Assembly (NCBI GenBank): GCA_963764665.1
Contig: CAVXTL010000018.1
Span: 1-63,323, forward strand
Length of the DNA: 63,323 nt
Reading direction: 5' to 3'
Source: JACVRW01 sp963764665
GTDB lineage: Bacteria; Actinomycetota; Thermoleophilia; Solirubrobacterales; Thermoleophilaceae
Part shown: positions 52,629 through 63,323 of the stretch, in pieces
Position numbering within the stretch: the stretch's first letter is position 1
Layout: each line of letters opens with the position of its first letter
Program-made: the position numbers and the translations under genes
The notes under the pieces: generated by a model
The model's database searches: none
Told to the model about the DNA's origin: nothing
The model's input: the letters and a program-made list of their open reading frames with translations, nothing else

Positions 52629-53545
52629 GGGTCCGAGGCTAACAGCAGGTCCCGACCGTCACGTTTCGGGGCCTCGGTAGCGGCCACGTCGTCCACGCGG
52701 CTGCGCTGGGTGAGCACCACGCAGGCCAGCACCGCCACCGCTGCGAGCAGCGTGAGCGCGTCCACCTCCTCGCCCAGGAGGAGCGCCGACCAGCCCAGCG
52801 TGAGCAGCGCCTGGGAGAGCTGGACCTGGCCGATCTTCGCCACGCCGCCACGCGCCAGCCCCGCATACCAGGCGAAGAAGGCGAGGAACATGCTGATGAG
52901 GGCCACGTAGGCGAAGCCCAGCCACGCGACCGGCCCTCCGCTGAGCCCGCCGTCGGCCGTGGCGGCCGCGAGCGCGGTGCCCGCCACGGTGACCGGCAGC
53001 GAGAGCACGAGCGCCCAGGAGATCGTGCGTGCCCCGCCGAGGTCGCGTGCGAGCACGGCGCCCTCCGCATACCCCAGCGCGCAGAGAGCCACGGCCGCGA
53101 GCAGCAGCAGGTCGCCGGCCTGAGGCGTGCCGGCCCCCTGCGCGGCGGCGAAGCCGAGCGCGGCCACCAGGCCGGCCACGCCCGCGGCCCAGAAGCCGCG
53201 CGAGGGGCGCTCCCCAGCCCTGACCACAGCCGCCACGGCGGTGGCCGCGGGCAGGATCCCCACGATCACGGCCGCGTGCGCGGCGGGCAGGTCGCGCAGC
53301 GCGATTGAGGTGAGAAGCGGGAAGCCCAGCACGACGCCGAGCGACACCAGCGCGAGCCGGCGGCGCTGATCGCGCGACGGCAGCGGCTGGCGTGACAGGG
53401 CGAGCCAGGTCGCGGCGAGCAGCCCCGCGACCACGGCACGGCCGAGGCCAACGACCGCGGGGTCGAGGTCCTCGACGGCGAGTCGCGTGGCGGGCAGCGA
53501 GAACGAGAAGCCGAGCACCCCGATGAAGCCGAGCAGGAGCGCCAT
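52625..53545 (-). CDS. EamA/DMT-family transporter
   Basis: 306 residues with ten hydrophobic segments arranged as two EamA repeats (LLLGFIGVLGFSFSLPATRL at the start; WALVLSLPVTVAGTALAA opening the second half). It carries the typical GLARGGVAKIGQVQLSQALLTLGWSALLLGE segment, where the last helices end in ..E. DMT exporters move small metabolites. Embedded between purB and purC with 4-nt overlap to purC, it may export purine-related compounds, but this is inference from position only. The short cytoplasmic tail (RSRVDDVAATEAPKRDGRD) is unremarkable. Confidence 0.85.
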   Translation of the reverse strand: MALLLGFIGVLGFSFSLPATRLAVEDLDPAVVGLGRAVVAGLLAATWLALSRQPLPSRDQRRRLALVSLGVVLGFPLLTSIALRDLPAAHAAVIVGILPAATAVAAVVRAGERPSRGFWAAGVAGLVAALGFAAAQGAGTPQAGDLLLLAAVALCALGYAEGAVLARDLGGARTISWALVLSLPVTVAGTALAAATADGGLSGGPVAWLGFAYVALISMFLAFFAWYAGLARGGVAKIGQVQLSQALLTLGWSALLLGEEVDALTLLAAVAVLACVVLTQRSRVDDVAATEAPKRDGRDLLLASDP

Positions 53546-53588
53546 CTCACGCGGACGCTAGGCCCGCGCGAGCCCGCCGGCCATGTCC

Positions 53589-53605
53589 CACAAGCGACGC
53601 TTGTG
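53589..53605 (-). terminator. Hairpin directly after the purB stop
   Basis: Perfect 7-bp arms CACAAGC/GCTTGTG with a 3-nt loop, beginning at the base next to the purB stop codon on the transcribed strand. No T-run follows. It could be a partial terminator or RNA-stability element separating purB from the EamA-purC part of the run. Confidence 0.35.
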
Positions 53606-54895
<1,290 letters not shown>

Positions 54896-54901
54896 CGGCG
54901 G

Positions 54902-55378
54902 CTAGGCGTCCAGGATCCGCGCCGCCAGCACGGCGGCGTTGCGGGCGTTGTCCACGCCCACGCACGCCACCGGCACGCCCGGCGGCATCTGCGCGATGGC
55001 CAGCAGGGCGTCGAGGCCTCCTGCCACGGAGGTCTTCGAGGTGAGCGGCACGCCGATCACCGGCAGCTCGGTGTGCGCCGCCACCACGCCGGGCAGCGCG
55101 GCTGCCAGCCCCGCTCCGGCGATGATGACCCGGATTCCCCGGAACTTCGCGTTCTTCGCGTAGTCCGCCACGGTGTCCGGGTCACGGTGCGCGCTCATCA
55201 CGCGGATCTCGAAGTGCATGCCGCGCGCCTCGAGCTCGGCGCCCGCCTTCTCCATGACCGGCATGTCGCTCTTCGAGCCCATCACGATCCCCACTCGCGG
55301 CGCGTCCACGTCCAGCTCGTCGAACTGGTGCTCCACCTCGGTCTCCGTCACGGGAGCCATCTCCTCCTGCGGCGTCAT
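54902..55378 (-). CDS. purE: N5-carboxyaminoimidazole ribonucleotide mutase
   Basis: 158 residues from ATG 55378, overlapping the purD stop. An acidic N-terminal extension of ~27 residues precedes the domain. PRVGIVMGSKSDMPVMEKAG, the catalytic His in RVMSAHRDPDTVADY, and IIAGAGLAAALPGVVAAHTELPVIGVP-type strands define class I PurE. Class I enzymes act on N5-CAIR made by PurK, so a purK gene is expected elsewhere, as none is in the window. Confidence 0.96.
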   Translation of the reverse strand: MTPQEEMAPVTETEVEHQFDELDVDAPRVGIVMGSKSDMPVMEKAGAELEARGMHFEIRVMSAHRDPDTVADYAKNAKFRGIRVIIAGAGLAAALPGVVAAHTELPVIGVPLTSKTSVAGGLDALLAIAQMPPGVPVACVGVDNARNAAVLAARILDA

Positions 55379-56649
55379 ACGCGTGCCCCTTCCACCGCTC
55401 GGGCGGCTATGTCTGTTCGCATCTGCTTGCCCTCGAACCGGATCCGCCCGGCCGCCTCGTAGGCGCGGTCGCGCGCCTCGGCGGCACTCGGGCCCAGCCC
55501 GGTCACGTTCAGCACGCGACCGCCCGCCGTCACGATGGCGCCGTCCGCCTCGGCCGTCCCGGCGTGGAACACGTCCGCGTCGAGCCCGTCGAGGCCCGTG
55601 ATCTCGTCGCCGGTGGAGTAGGGACCCGGATAGCCGCCGGCGGCGAGCACCACCGTCACGGCCCAGTCCGGCGACCACTCGGGCTCCACGCCCGCCAGGC
55701 CGCCCGGCGTGGCCGCGGCGTCGAGCAGCTCCACCAGGTCGCTGCGTAGCCGCGGGAGCACCGCCTGCGTCTCGGGATCGCCGAAGCGGGCGTTGAACTC
55801 GAGCACGCGTGGGCCGTCGGAGGTCATCATGAGTCCCGCGTAGAGGATCCCGTGAAAGGGCGTTCCGCGGCGGCGCAGCTCGTCCACGATCGGCTGATGA
55901 GCCAGCCGCACGAGCTCGTCGGCCGCCTCGCGGTCAAAGCCCGGCACGGGCGAGTAGCTCCCCATGCCGCCGGTGTTCGGACCCTCGTCTCCGTCGCGTG
56001 CGCGCTTGTAGTCCTGTGCCGGCGCCAACGCCACGGCGCGCTCGCCGTCGCAGAGCGCCAGCAGGGAGAGCTCCTCCCCGTCGAGGAACTCCTCGAGCAC
56101 CACCTCGGTTTCCCCGAAGCGCCTCTCGGCGAAGAACACGTCGAGCGCCGCACGCGCCTCGCGCTCGTCCGGCGCGATGATCACTCCCTTGCCCGCGGCC
56201 AGAACGTCGGCCTTGAGCACCGCGGGGTAGGAGGCGCAGGCCAGGTGCGCGGCAGCCTCCTCGCGGTCGCGCAGCACCACGTGCCCCGCCGTGGGCACGC
56301 CGCAGTCGCGCATCAGGTCCTTGGCGTAGGTCTTGGACCCCTCGATCCGCGCCGCTGCGGCCGACGGGCCGAATGCCCTGATGCCGGCCTCCTCGAGCCG
56401 GTCCACCAGCCCGCCCACGAGCGGAACCTCCGGACCCACCACCACCAGGTCCGCCCGCCACTCCTGCGCGGCCCGCACGAGGCCGGGCACGTCGTCGGCC
56501 GGCGCCGCCAGGCACTCGACCCCGTCGCGGGCGATCCCGGCGTTGCCGGGGGCGCAGGCCAGCCGCGGCCGCTGCGGGCTCCGCAGCAACGCGCGCACGA
56601 GAGCGTGCTCGCGACCGCCTCCGCCGACTACGAGAATTCGGGAGGGCAC
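55375..56649 (-). CDS. purD: Phosphoribosylamine-glycine ligase
   Basis: 424 residues. ILVVGGGGREHALVRALL starts the N domain, DLVVVGPEVPLVGGLVDRLE follows, then the ATP-grasp: GSKTYAKDLMRDCGVPTAGH, AVLKADVLAAGKGVIIAPDE, NTGGMGSYSPVPGFDRE and VLEFNARFGDPETQAVLPRL. It joins glycine to PRA (second step). Its ATG directly follows the GYD-protein stop. Confidence 0.97.
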   Translation of the reverse strand: MPSRILVVGGGGREHALVRALLRSPQRPRLACAPGNAGIARDGVECLAAPADDVPGLVRAAQEWRADLVVVGPEVPLVGGLVDRLEEAGIRAFGPSAAAARIEGSKTYAKDLMRDCGVPTAGHVVLRDREEAAAHLACASYPAVLKADVLAAGKGVIIAPDEREARAALDVFFAERRFGETEVVLEEFLDGEELSLLALCDGERAVALAPAQDYKRARDGDEGPNTGGMGSYSPVPGFDREAADELVRLAHQPIVDELRRRGTPFHGILYAGLMMTSDGPRVLEFNARFGDPETQAVLPRLRSDLVELLDAAATPGGLAGVEPEWSPDWAVTVVLAAGGYPGPYSTGDEITGLDGLDADVFHAGTAEADGAIVTAGGRVLNVTGLGPSAAEARDRAYEAAGRIRFEGKQMRTDIAARAVEGARV

Positions 56650-56931
56650 CTACAGCGCCGCTATGAAGTCGTCGATGGGGATGGCGGTGAGCGTCTCGTA
56701 GTGGCTCGTGCCGCGTGAGCCGAGCTCCATCGAGACCCGCGCGACGGTCTGCTCGTCGGGAGCCTCCACCACGTTCACGAAGTCGAAGCGGCCGAGCACC
56801 GCCCACTGCGCCGTGACGGTCACGCCGAGCTGCTCGATCTCCTTGTTCACCTCGCGGATGCGCTGAGGATTGCTCTTCAGCGTCTGTACGCCCTCGGGCG
56901 TGAGGGTGCTCAGCATCACGAAGGTCGGCAC
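56650..56931 (-). CDS. GYD-domain small protein at the head of the pur run
   Basis: 93 residues from GTG 56931 with an AAAGGA ribosome-binding site. Pattern TFVMLSTLTPEGVQTLKSNP, EQLGVTVTAQWAVLGRFDFV, NVVEAPDEQTVARVSMELGS matches GYD-domain (DUF3303-like) proteins, ferredoxin-like dimers of unknown function. It abuts purD without a gap, so it is the first gene of the purine transcript. Confidence 0.85.
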   Translation of the reverse strand: MPTFVMLSTLTPEGVQTLKSNPQRIREVNKEIEQLGVTVTAQWAVLGRFDFVNVVEAPDEQTVARVSMELGSRGTSHYETLTAIPIDDFIAAL

Positions 56932-57040
56932 TGTGTTCCTTTCGTTAGATGTCCGACGCCCGGAATGTAGCCTGGTATGGGGATGCAGCGCAGCTTCGCT
57001 CGCTAGCCTCGCTGGGCCGATGCGAGTCAGGAGGACTCAG

Positions 57041-57709
57041 ATGAAGCTGTGCCTCGCCGCCGTGCTGGCGGCATGTCTTGCCGCGGCCGCCCCGGCCTCG
57101 GCGGCCACGATGACCGTGGAACCCAAGCGAAGCTGCCACAGCTCCGGCGAGACGGTGAAGCTCACCGGCTCCGGCTTCTCGCCCAACGGCAAGGTCAGCG
57201 TGGCCCGCGACGGGACCACGCTCGAACCGCTGCTCAACTCGAGTCCCGCCGGCGACTTCCTCGGAGAGCTCACGCTCTATCTCAGGACAGGGAAGGCCGA
57301 CCGGACCTACACGGCCACCGACGCGGCGGACCCGGCGGTCAAGGCCACCCGGCGGATGCTCGTGATCGCGCCGGCCGTGACCATCCGCCCGGCCGACCTC
57401 GACGTGGGGCTGCGGGCACGCATCGGCGCGAAGGGCTTCGCCACGGGCCCAGTGCTGTACGCGCACATCCTCCGGACCGCCGATTCCGACGGAAAGCGGC
57501 TGACGAAGCAGAAGGCGCGCAACCTCAGGATCGGGCGGCTCAAGGGGCGCTGCGGAAAGCTCCTGGTGCGCAAGCGGCTGTTCTCGAAGCGCGCGCCGCT
57601 CGGCGACTACACGGTCCAGTTCGACACCTTCAGGCGCTACGAGGCGGACCGGGCGGTTAAGTTCCTCTACGCCGCGCCGATCACGCTCGAGCAGCGCCGG
57701 CCGGGCTAG
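57041..57709 (+). CDS. Secreted Ig/IPT-like protein of unknown function
   Basis: 222 residues from ATG 57041, preceded by AGGAGG at 57029-57034 (the open frame upstream is not coding). Signal peptide KLCLAAVLAACLAAAAPASAA. The mature part begins with a possible Ig-like/IPT module (TVEPKRSCHSSGETVKLTGSGFSPNGKVSV-type strand pattern). A second half rich in basic residues follows (KQKARNLRIGRLKGRCGKLL, VRKRLFSKRAPLGDYTVQFD). Two Cys may form a disulfide. No catalytic motif. Such proteins are frequent in Solirubrobacterales-type genomes (impression, not verified). Confidence 0.7.
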   Translation: MKLCLAAVLAACLAAAAPASAATMTVEPKRSCHSSGETVKLTGSGFSPNGKVSVARDGTTLEPLLNSSPAGDFLGELTLYLRTGKADRTYTATDAADPAVKATRRMLVIAPAVTIRPADLDVGLRARIGAKGFATGPVLYAHILRTADSDGKRLTKQKARNLRIGRLKGRCGKLLVRKRLFSKRAPLGDYTVQFDTFRRYEADRAVKFLYAAPITLEQRRPG

Positions 57710-58071
57710 AGCTCGACGTCGGGGTGCCGCAGGCGCAGGTGCTCCTCGAGCGCCCGCGTGACGGCGCGGCGCTCGTCGGCGGCCGCGAGCCGGAAGCGGC
57801 CGAGCAGCTCGCGCTGGCCCTCGAGCGGCAGGCCCGCGATCTCCCAGCGCACCACCAGGCGCTCGAAGAGGAACTCCGTGCGCCGCTGCCAGCGGTCCTC
57901 GGCGCTGGCCGCCGGGCGGGCATCCAGGTCGGCCAGCTTGCCGAGCGTGCCCGCCGAGAGTTCGTCGCGCAGGGTGATCGAGCCGCCGTCCCCTACGTCG
58001 TAGTCGGAGGTCGAGCCTGCCGCGGCCGGCTCCGCGGTGTCGCGGCGCCGCTTGCGGGATCGCCGGCCCAT
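57706..58071 (-). CDS. Hypothetical protein next to clpB
   Basis: 121 residues. The basic start GRRSRKRRRDTAEPAAAGST is followed by an acidic, helical body (RWQRRTEFLFERLVVRWEIA, RELLGRFRLAAADERRAVTR). No known motif. It follows clpB with 8 nt between, and overlaps the convergent secreted-protein gene by 4 nt. Conservation in the clpB neighbourhood would be the only clue to function. Confidence 0.65.
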   Translation of the reverse strand: MGRRSRKRRRDTAEPAAAGSTSDYDVGDGGSITLRDELSAGTLGKLADLDARPAASAEDRWQRRTEFLFERLVVRWEIAGLPLEGQRELLGRFRLAAADERRAVTRALEEHLRLRHPDVEL

Positions 58072-58079
58072 CGGCGCGG

Positions 58080-60629
<2,550 letters not shown>

Positions 60630-60663
60630 AAAACCTAAGTCAGTGTATAGAAGATCTGCGCCC

Positions 60664-60692
60664 GTGACCAGGGGCCGCGATGGCGTTATTAT
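60664..60692 (+). promoter_or_regulatory. Promoter for a leaderless cupin gene
   Basis: GTGACC (60664-60669, near-consensus -35), 17-nt spacer, TATTAT (60687-60692). The -10 ends 8 nt before GTG 60701, placing the transcription start on the start codon. The in-frame ATG at 60680 lies inside the promoter and is less likely. Confidence 0.6.
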
Positions 60693-60700
60693 CCGCGCCC

Positions 60701-61201
60701 GTGGCCGAGATCTACCACCTGACCCCGCATGAATCGGTGACCGTGCGCGACCACTCTCCCGACCTGCTCGAGGTCGAGGGCTCGTGGGACGCAAACGGCT
60801 CGCCCCCGCCGCCTCATTTCCACCCGGACCAGGACGAGCGCTTCGAGGTTCTGGAGGGCGAGCTCACCGCTGTCGTGGACGGCAAGGAGCGGACCCTGAA
60901 GGCGGGCGACACGCTCAATGTGCCCCGCGGCGCCGTTCACAAGATGTGGAACTCGGCGGACGATCTCACGCGCGCCGTCTGGCAGACCCGCCCCGCGGGC
61001 CGGACCCTCGACTGGTGGAAGGCGATCGACGGTCTCGGCAGGCGTCATCCGCCGGGGCGCGCCGGCATCTCGAGCCCCACCCGGCTGGCAGCCCTGCTGA
61101 CCGAGTACGACGACGTGATCCGCCTGGCGGCCGGCCCGAAGCCGATCGTGGACGCCGTGCTGTCGGGCCTGGCCGCCGTGGGACGCCGGCAGGGGCCCTA
61201 G
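60701..61201 (+). CDS. Cupin-domain protein
   Basis: 166 residues from GTG 60701 (start set by the promoter). Motif 1 is PPPHFHPDQDERFEVLEGEL, with two His and a Glu as metal ligands, and motif 2 is LNVPRGAVHKMWNSADDLTR, with the last His. C-terminal ~60 residues are helical (RLAALLTEYDDVIRLAAGPK). Substrate unknown. It overlaps by 4 nt the end of the convergent PotC-like remnant. Confidence 0.85.
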   Translation: MAEIYHLTPHESVTVRDHSPDLLEVEGSWDANGSPPPPHFHPDQDERFEVLEGELTAVVDGKERTLKAGDTLNVPRGAVHKMWNSADDLTRAVWQTRPAGRTLDWWKAIDGLGRRHPPGRAGISSPTRLAALLTEYDDVIRLAAGPKPIVDAVLSGLAAVGRRQGP

Positions 61202-61491
61202 CGCGCCGCCGCGGCGGCCGCCGGGGCTCCGCCCGCGGTGCCTGCCGGATCCTGGGTGAGCTTGTTGGCCAGGTAGACCGGGATGATCGAGAGCAGGATC
61301 AGCATCAGGCCCACCACGTTCACCACCGGCAGCTGGTTGGGCCGCGAGTAGTTGCTGAAGATCCAGATCGGCAGCGTCTGGTCCCCGCCCGCGGTGAACG
61401 TGGTCACGATGATCTCGTCGAACGACAACGCGAACGCCAGGAGCGCGCCCGCCACCAGCGCCGACCTCATCGAGGGCAGGGTGATGCCGCT
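61198..61491 (-). pseudogene. PotC-like ABC permease C-terminal remnant
   Basis: About 95 codons reading GITLPSMRSALVAGALLAFA, LSFDEIIVTTFTAGGDQTLP, IWIFSNYSRPNQLPVVNVVG and a final membrane segment LMLILLSIIPVYLANKLTQ. This is the end of a spermidine/putrescine-type (PotC) permease including the last part of the EAA-loop region and the last two helices. The other ~170 residues are missing; upstream the frame is open but unrelated. The break falls at a 16-bp direct repeat (61474-61489 and 61585-61600). No other pot gene is nearby. Confidence 0.8.
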
Positions 61492-61594
61492 ATGGACAAC
61501 GCGGGCGGCTCCCGTGCGCCGCTCGCGCCCGCCGGTGGTACGCAACGCAACGAAAATGCGTGACGTTACAAACGGTTTCGCGTCGGGCAGGGTG

Positions 61595-62377
61595 ATGCCG
61601 AGGGAGGAGGGTGCACCACTGCTCGAGATCCACGAGCTGACCGTCCGCTTCGGCGGCGTGACTGCTCTTGACGGCCCGTCCCTGAACGTGACGGGCGGCC
61701 AGATCTGTGGTCTGATCGGCCCGAACGGCGCCGGCAAGACGACCCTGTTCAACTGCGTCAGCCGGCTTTACGAGCCGGAATCCGGGCGCATCGTCTTCGA
61801 GGGCGAGGACGTGCTGGCGCGCGCGCCACACGAGGTGTCCGAGCTGGGCATCGCCCGGACCTTCCAGAACCTCGGCCTGTTCCCGTCGATGACCGTCCGG
61901 GAGAACGTGCTGCTGGGCGCGTACCACCGCGACCGGCCCGGCTTCCTCGGGAGCGCCCTCGCCTGGCGCGAGAACGGGCGCGCAGAGGCACGGCTCCGGG
62001 CGGAGGCGGAGGAGACGCTCGCGCGCCTCGACCTGCTGGCGGTGGCCGAGCACGCCGCGGAGGGCCTGCCGTACGGAACGCTCAAGCGGGTCGAGCTGGC
62101 ACGCGCGCTCTTCCAGCGCCCACGGCTCCTGATGCTCGACGAGCCGGCGAGCGGGCTGGCGCGCGGGGAGATGGAGGAGCTGGCCGATCTGATCCGCTCG
62201 CTGCGCGACGAGCTCGACCTCACCGTGCTTCTCGTCGAGCACAACATGGGGATGGTGATGGGGCTCTGCGAGCAGGTGGCCGTGCTCGACCTGGGTCGCA
62301 AGATCGCCGACGGGCCGCCGGCCGAGGTCCAGGAGCACCCCGCCGTGGTCGAGGCCTACCTGGGCGCGCCGGCATGA
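61595..62377 (+). CDS. livG: Branched-chain amino acid ABC transporter ATP-binding protein LivG-like
   Basis: 260 residues from ATG 61595, which lies within the second copy of the 16-bp repeat. An AGGGAGGAGG just downstream (61601-61610) would fit a CTG start at 61619 instead, so the N-terminus is uncertain by 8 residues. Walker A GLIGPNGAGKTTLFNCVS, Q-loop RTFQNLGLFPSMTV, signature LPYGTLKRVELARALF (the LivG form), Walker B LLMLDEPASGL, H-loop LLVEHNMGMVMGL. Cytoplasmic ATPase of a Liv-type importer. Overlaps livF by 4 nt. Confidence 0.93.
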   Translation: MPREEGAPLLEIHELTVRFGGVTALDGPSLNVTGGQICGLIGPNGAGKTTLFNCVSRLYEPESGRIVFEGEDVLARAPHEVSELGIARTFQNLGLFPSMTVRENVLLGAYHRDRPGFLGSALAWRENGRAEARLRAEAEETLARLDLLAVAEHAAEGLPYGTLKRVELARALFQRPRLLMLDEPASGLARGEMEELADLIRSLRDELDLTVLLVEHNMGMVMGLCEQVAVLDLGRKIADGPPAEVQEHPAVVEAYLGAPA

Positions 62378-63084
62378 GCCTGCTCGAGGTTCAGGGGCTG
62401 TGCGCCTCGTACGGTCCGGTGCGAGTCCTCGAGGACATCGACTTCGCCGTGGACGAGGGGCAGAAGGTGGCCATCCTGGGTCCCAACGGGGCCGGCAAGA
62501 CCACGACCCTGCGCGCCCTCTCGGGGATGGTCAGCACACGCGGCCGGGTGAACTTCGACGGACGCGACGTGGCCGGCCGCCCCACCGCGGCGATGGCGCG
62601 CCTCGGGGTGGCGCACGTGCCCGAGGGGCGCGGCACCTTCGAGAGCCTCAGCGTGGAGGAGAACCTGCGCGTCGGGGCCTACATCCGCCGCGATGGCGCG
62701 GCGGTCAAGGAGGACCTGGCGCGCTGCTACGGGTGGTTCCCGCGCCTCGAGGAGCGTCGCGGCCAGTCAGCCGGCAGCCTGAGCGGCGGGGAGCAGCAGA
62801 TGCTCGCCCTCGCGCGCGGCCTGATGCTGAGGCCGCGCCTGCTGATGCTCGACGAGCCGTCGCTCGGACTGTCGCCGAAGCTCACCCGCGAGCTCTTCGT
62901 GCGGCTGGGCCGGATCGCGGACGAGGAGGGCATGACCGTGCTGGTGGTCGAGCAGAACGCGAACCTGGCGCTGGAGTTCGCCGACTACGCGTACGTGCTC
63001 GAGGCGGGGCGGATCGCGCTCTCCGGAGCCGCCGCCGAAGTGATCGAGGACCCCGGCGTACGACGCTCGTACCTGGGCGGCTGA
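62374..63084 (+). CDS. livF: Branched-chain amino acid ABC transporter ATP-binding protein LivF-like
   Basis: 236 residues from ATG 62374. LLEVQGLCASYGPVRVLEDI, Walker A AILGPNGAGKTTTLRALSG, VAHVPEGRGTFESLSVEENL (typical LivF PEGR segment), signature GSLSGGEQQMLALARGLM, Walker B LLMLDEPSLGLSPKL, H-loop VVEQNANLALEFAD. Partner ATPase of LivG in the heterodimeric ABC motor. Followed 9 nt later by livH. Confidence 0.95.
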   Translation: MSLLEVQGLCASYGPVRVLEDIDFAVDEGQKVAILGPNGAGKTTTLRALSGMVSTRGRVNFDGRDVAGRPTAAMARLGVAHVPEGRGTFESLSVEENLRVGAYIRRDGAAVKEDLARCYGWFPRLEERRGQSAGSLSGGEQQMLALARGLMLRPRLLMLDEPSLGLSPKLTRELFVRLGRIADEEGMTVLVVEQNANLALEFADYAYVLEAGRIALSGAAAEVIEDPGVRRSYLGG

Positions 63085-63093
63085 GGGGGGACC

Positions 63094-63323
63094 GTGGAGC
63101 GCTTCATCCAGGTGGTGGTGGACGGGATCGCCACAGGCTCGATCTACGCGGCGCTGGCGCTCGCGCTGGTGCTGATCTTCCGGTCCACGGGCGTCGTGAA
63201 CTTCGCCCAGGGCGAGATGGCCATGTTCAGCACGTTCATCGCCTGGGGGCTCCACGAGGGCGGCCTTTCGATCGGCGCCGCCATCGCGTGCACGCTCGTC
63301 ATCTCCTTCCTCGCCGGGATGGT
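63094..63323 (+). CDS. livH: Branched-chain amino acid ABC transporter permease LivH-like (5' part)
   Basis: 76 codons visible from GTG 63094 after a GAGGGGGG ribosome-binding site, running off the window edge. VERFIQVVVDGIATGSIYAAL then LVLIFRSTGVVNFAQGEMAM matches the first two helices of LivH permeases (the G..YAL.A.G..L..R..G..NFA.GE pattern). The rest, probably with livM and a substrate-binding protein gene, lies beyond the window. Confidence 0.92.
   Translation, partial: MERFIQVVVDGIATGSIYAALALALVLIFRSTGVVNFAQGEMAMFSTFIAWGLHEGGLSIGAAIACTLVISFLAGM

Noticed and set aside
56932..57040. Purine riboswitch or PurR-type operator before the GYD-purD run
   Set aside because: No purine-riboswitch core or clear palindrome could be found; only an ordinary ribosome-binding site is visible.
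60630..60700. HspR (HAIR) or CIRCE heat-shock operator upstream of clpB
   Set aside because: Neither CTTGAGT-N7-ACTCAAG nor the CIRCE inverted repeat is present in this gap; only a -10-like TATACA is seen.

Overview
The window is GC-rich bacterial DNA (about 70% G+C) with dense, often 4-nt-overlapping genes, frequent GTG/TTG starts and several start codons lying only 8-9 nt after a -10-like hexamer (probable leaderless mRNAs). Gene content (PurS/PurQ/small PurL, SixA-PPK1-Ppx-PhoU, Cfa/DUF1365/amine-oxidase trio, many short SnoaL, cupin and TetR genes) points to an actinobacterium. A Thermoleophilia/Solirubrobacterales-like lineage is my best guess, by inference only.

Layout. 1-4.5 kb: phosphate/polyphosphate block (pstB end, phoU, ppx, sixA, ppk1). 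4.5-7.2 kb: minus-strand GH3 hydrolase, saccharopine-dehydrogenase-like reductase and cNMP-binding protein. 7.3-11.4 kb: lipid-modification operon (amine oxidase, DUF1365, Cfa-type methyltransferase), then a stub of a GGDEF gene. 11.6-20.7 kb: Gfa-like protein, a TetR-controlled haloalkane dehalogenase operon facing a secreted sulfatase operon, a second sulfatase with an SRPBCC protein, a thioredoxin-fold lipoprotein, SnoaL and cupin. 20.8-26 kb: TetR, then a minus-strand sugar block (epimerase, a GT2-Alg14-Alg13 triple fusion, thioredoxin-like protein) and a frameshifted methyltransferase. 26-33.6 kb: S53 peptidase, membrane proteins, GT39-like transferase, tRNA-Val(TAC), and a GMC oxidoreductase with an extra N-terminal domain.

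33.6-40.65 kb is accessory DNA. The 3' 48 bp of tRNA-Glu(TTC) occurs three times in direct orientation (33619, 36996, and inside the intact tRNA at 40578). The copies delimit two tandem integrated islands of about 3.4 and 3.6 kb. Each has a decayed tyrosine-recombinase remnant at its right end and one minus-strand lipoprotein with an FnIII-like domain plus a beta-propeller (NHL in one, TolB/PD40 in the other). The younger island also keeps a frameshifted excisionase, three small phage-like genes, a P27-type terminase small subunit fused by deletion to an integrase C-terminus, and paired TAGTGGCGT repeats that look like integrase arm sites.

Just right of the islands is the most notable feature: a tRNA-Lys(TTT) gene split in the anticodon loop (between positions 34 and 35) by a compact group I intron of about 260 nt, closely resembling the cyanobacterial tRNA-Leu(UAA) intron.

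41-57 kb: LLM flavin oxidoreductase, ArsR with its palindromic operator, then purine biosynthesis on the minus strand (GYD-purD-purE-purB-EamA-purC-purS-purQ-purL-purF, and separately recQ-purN-purH). No purM or purK is present. 57-63.3 kb: secreted Ig-like protein, clpB, cupin, a truncated PotC-like permease remnant, and the start of a branched-chain amino-acid ABC operon (livG, livF, livH partial).
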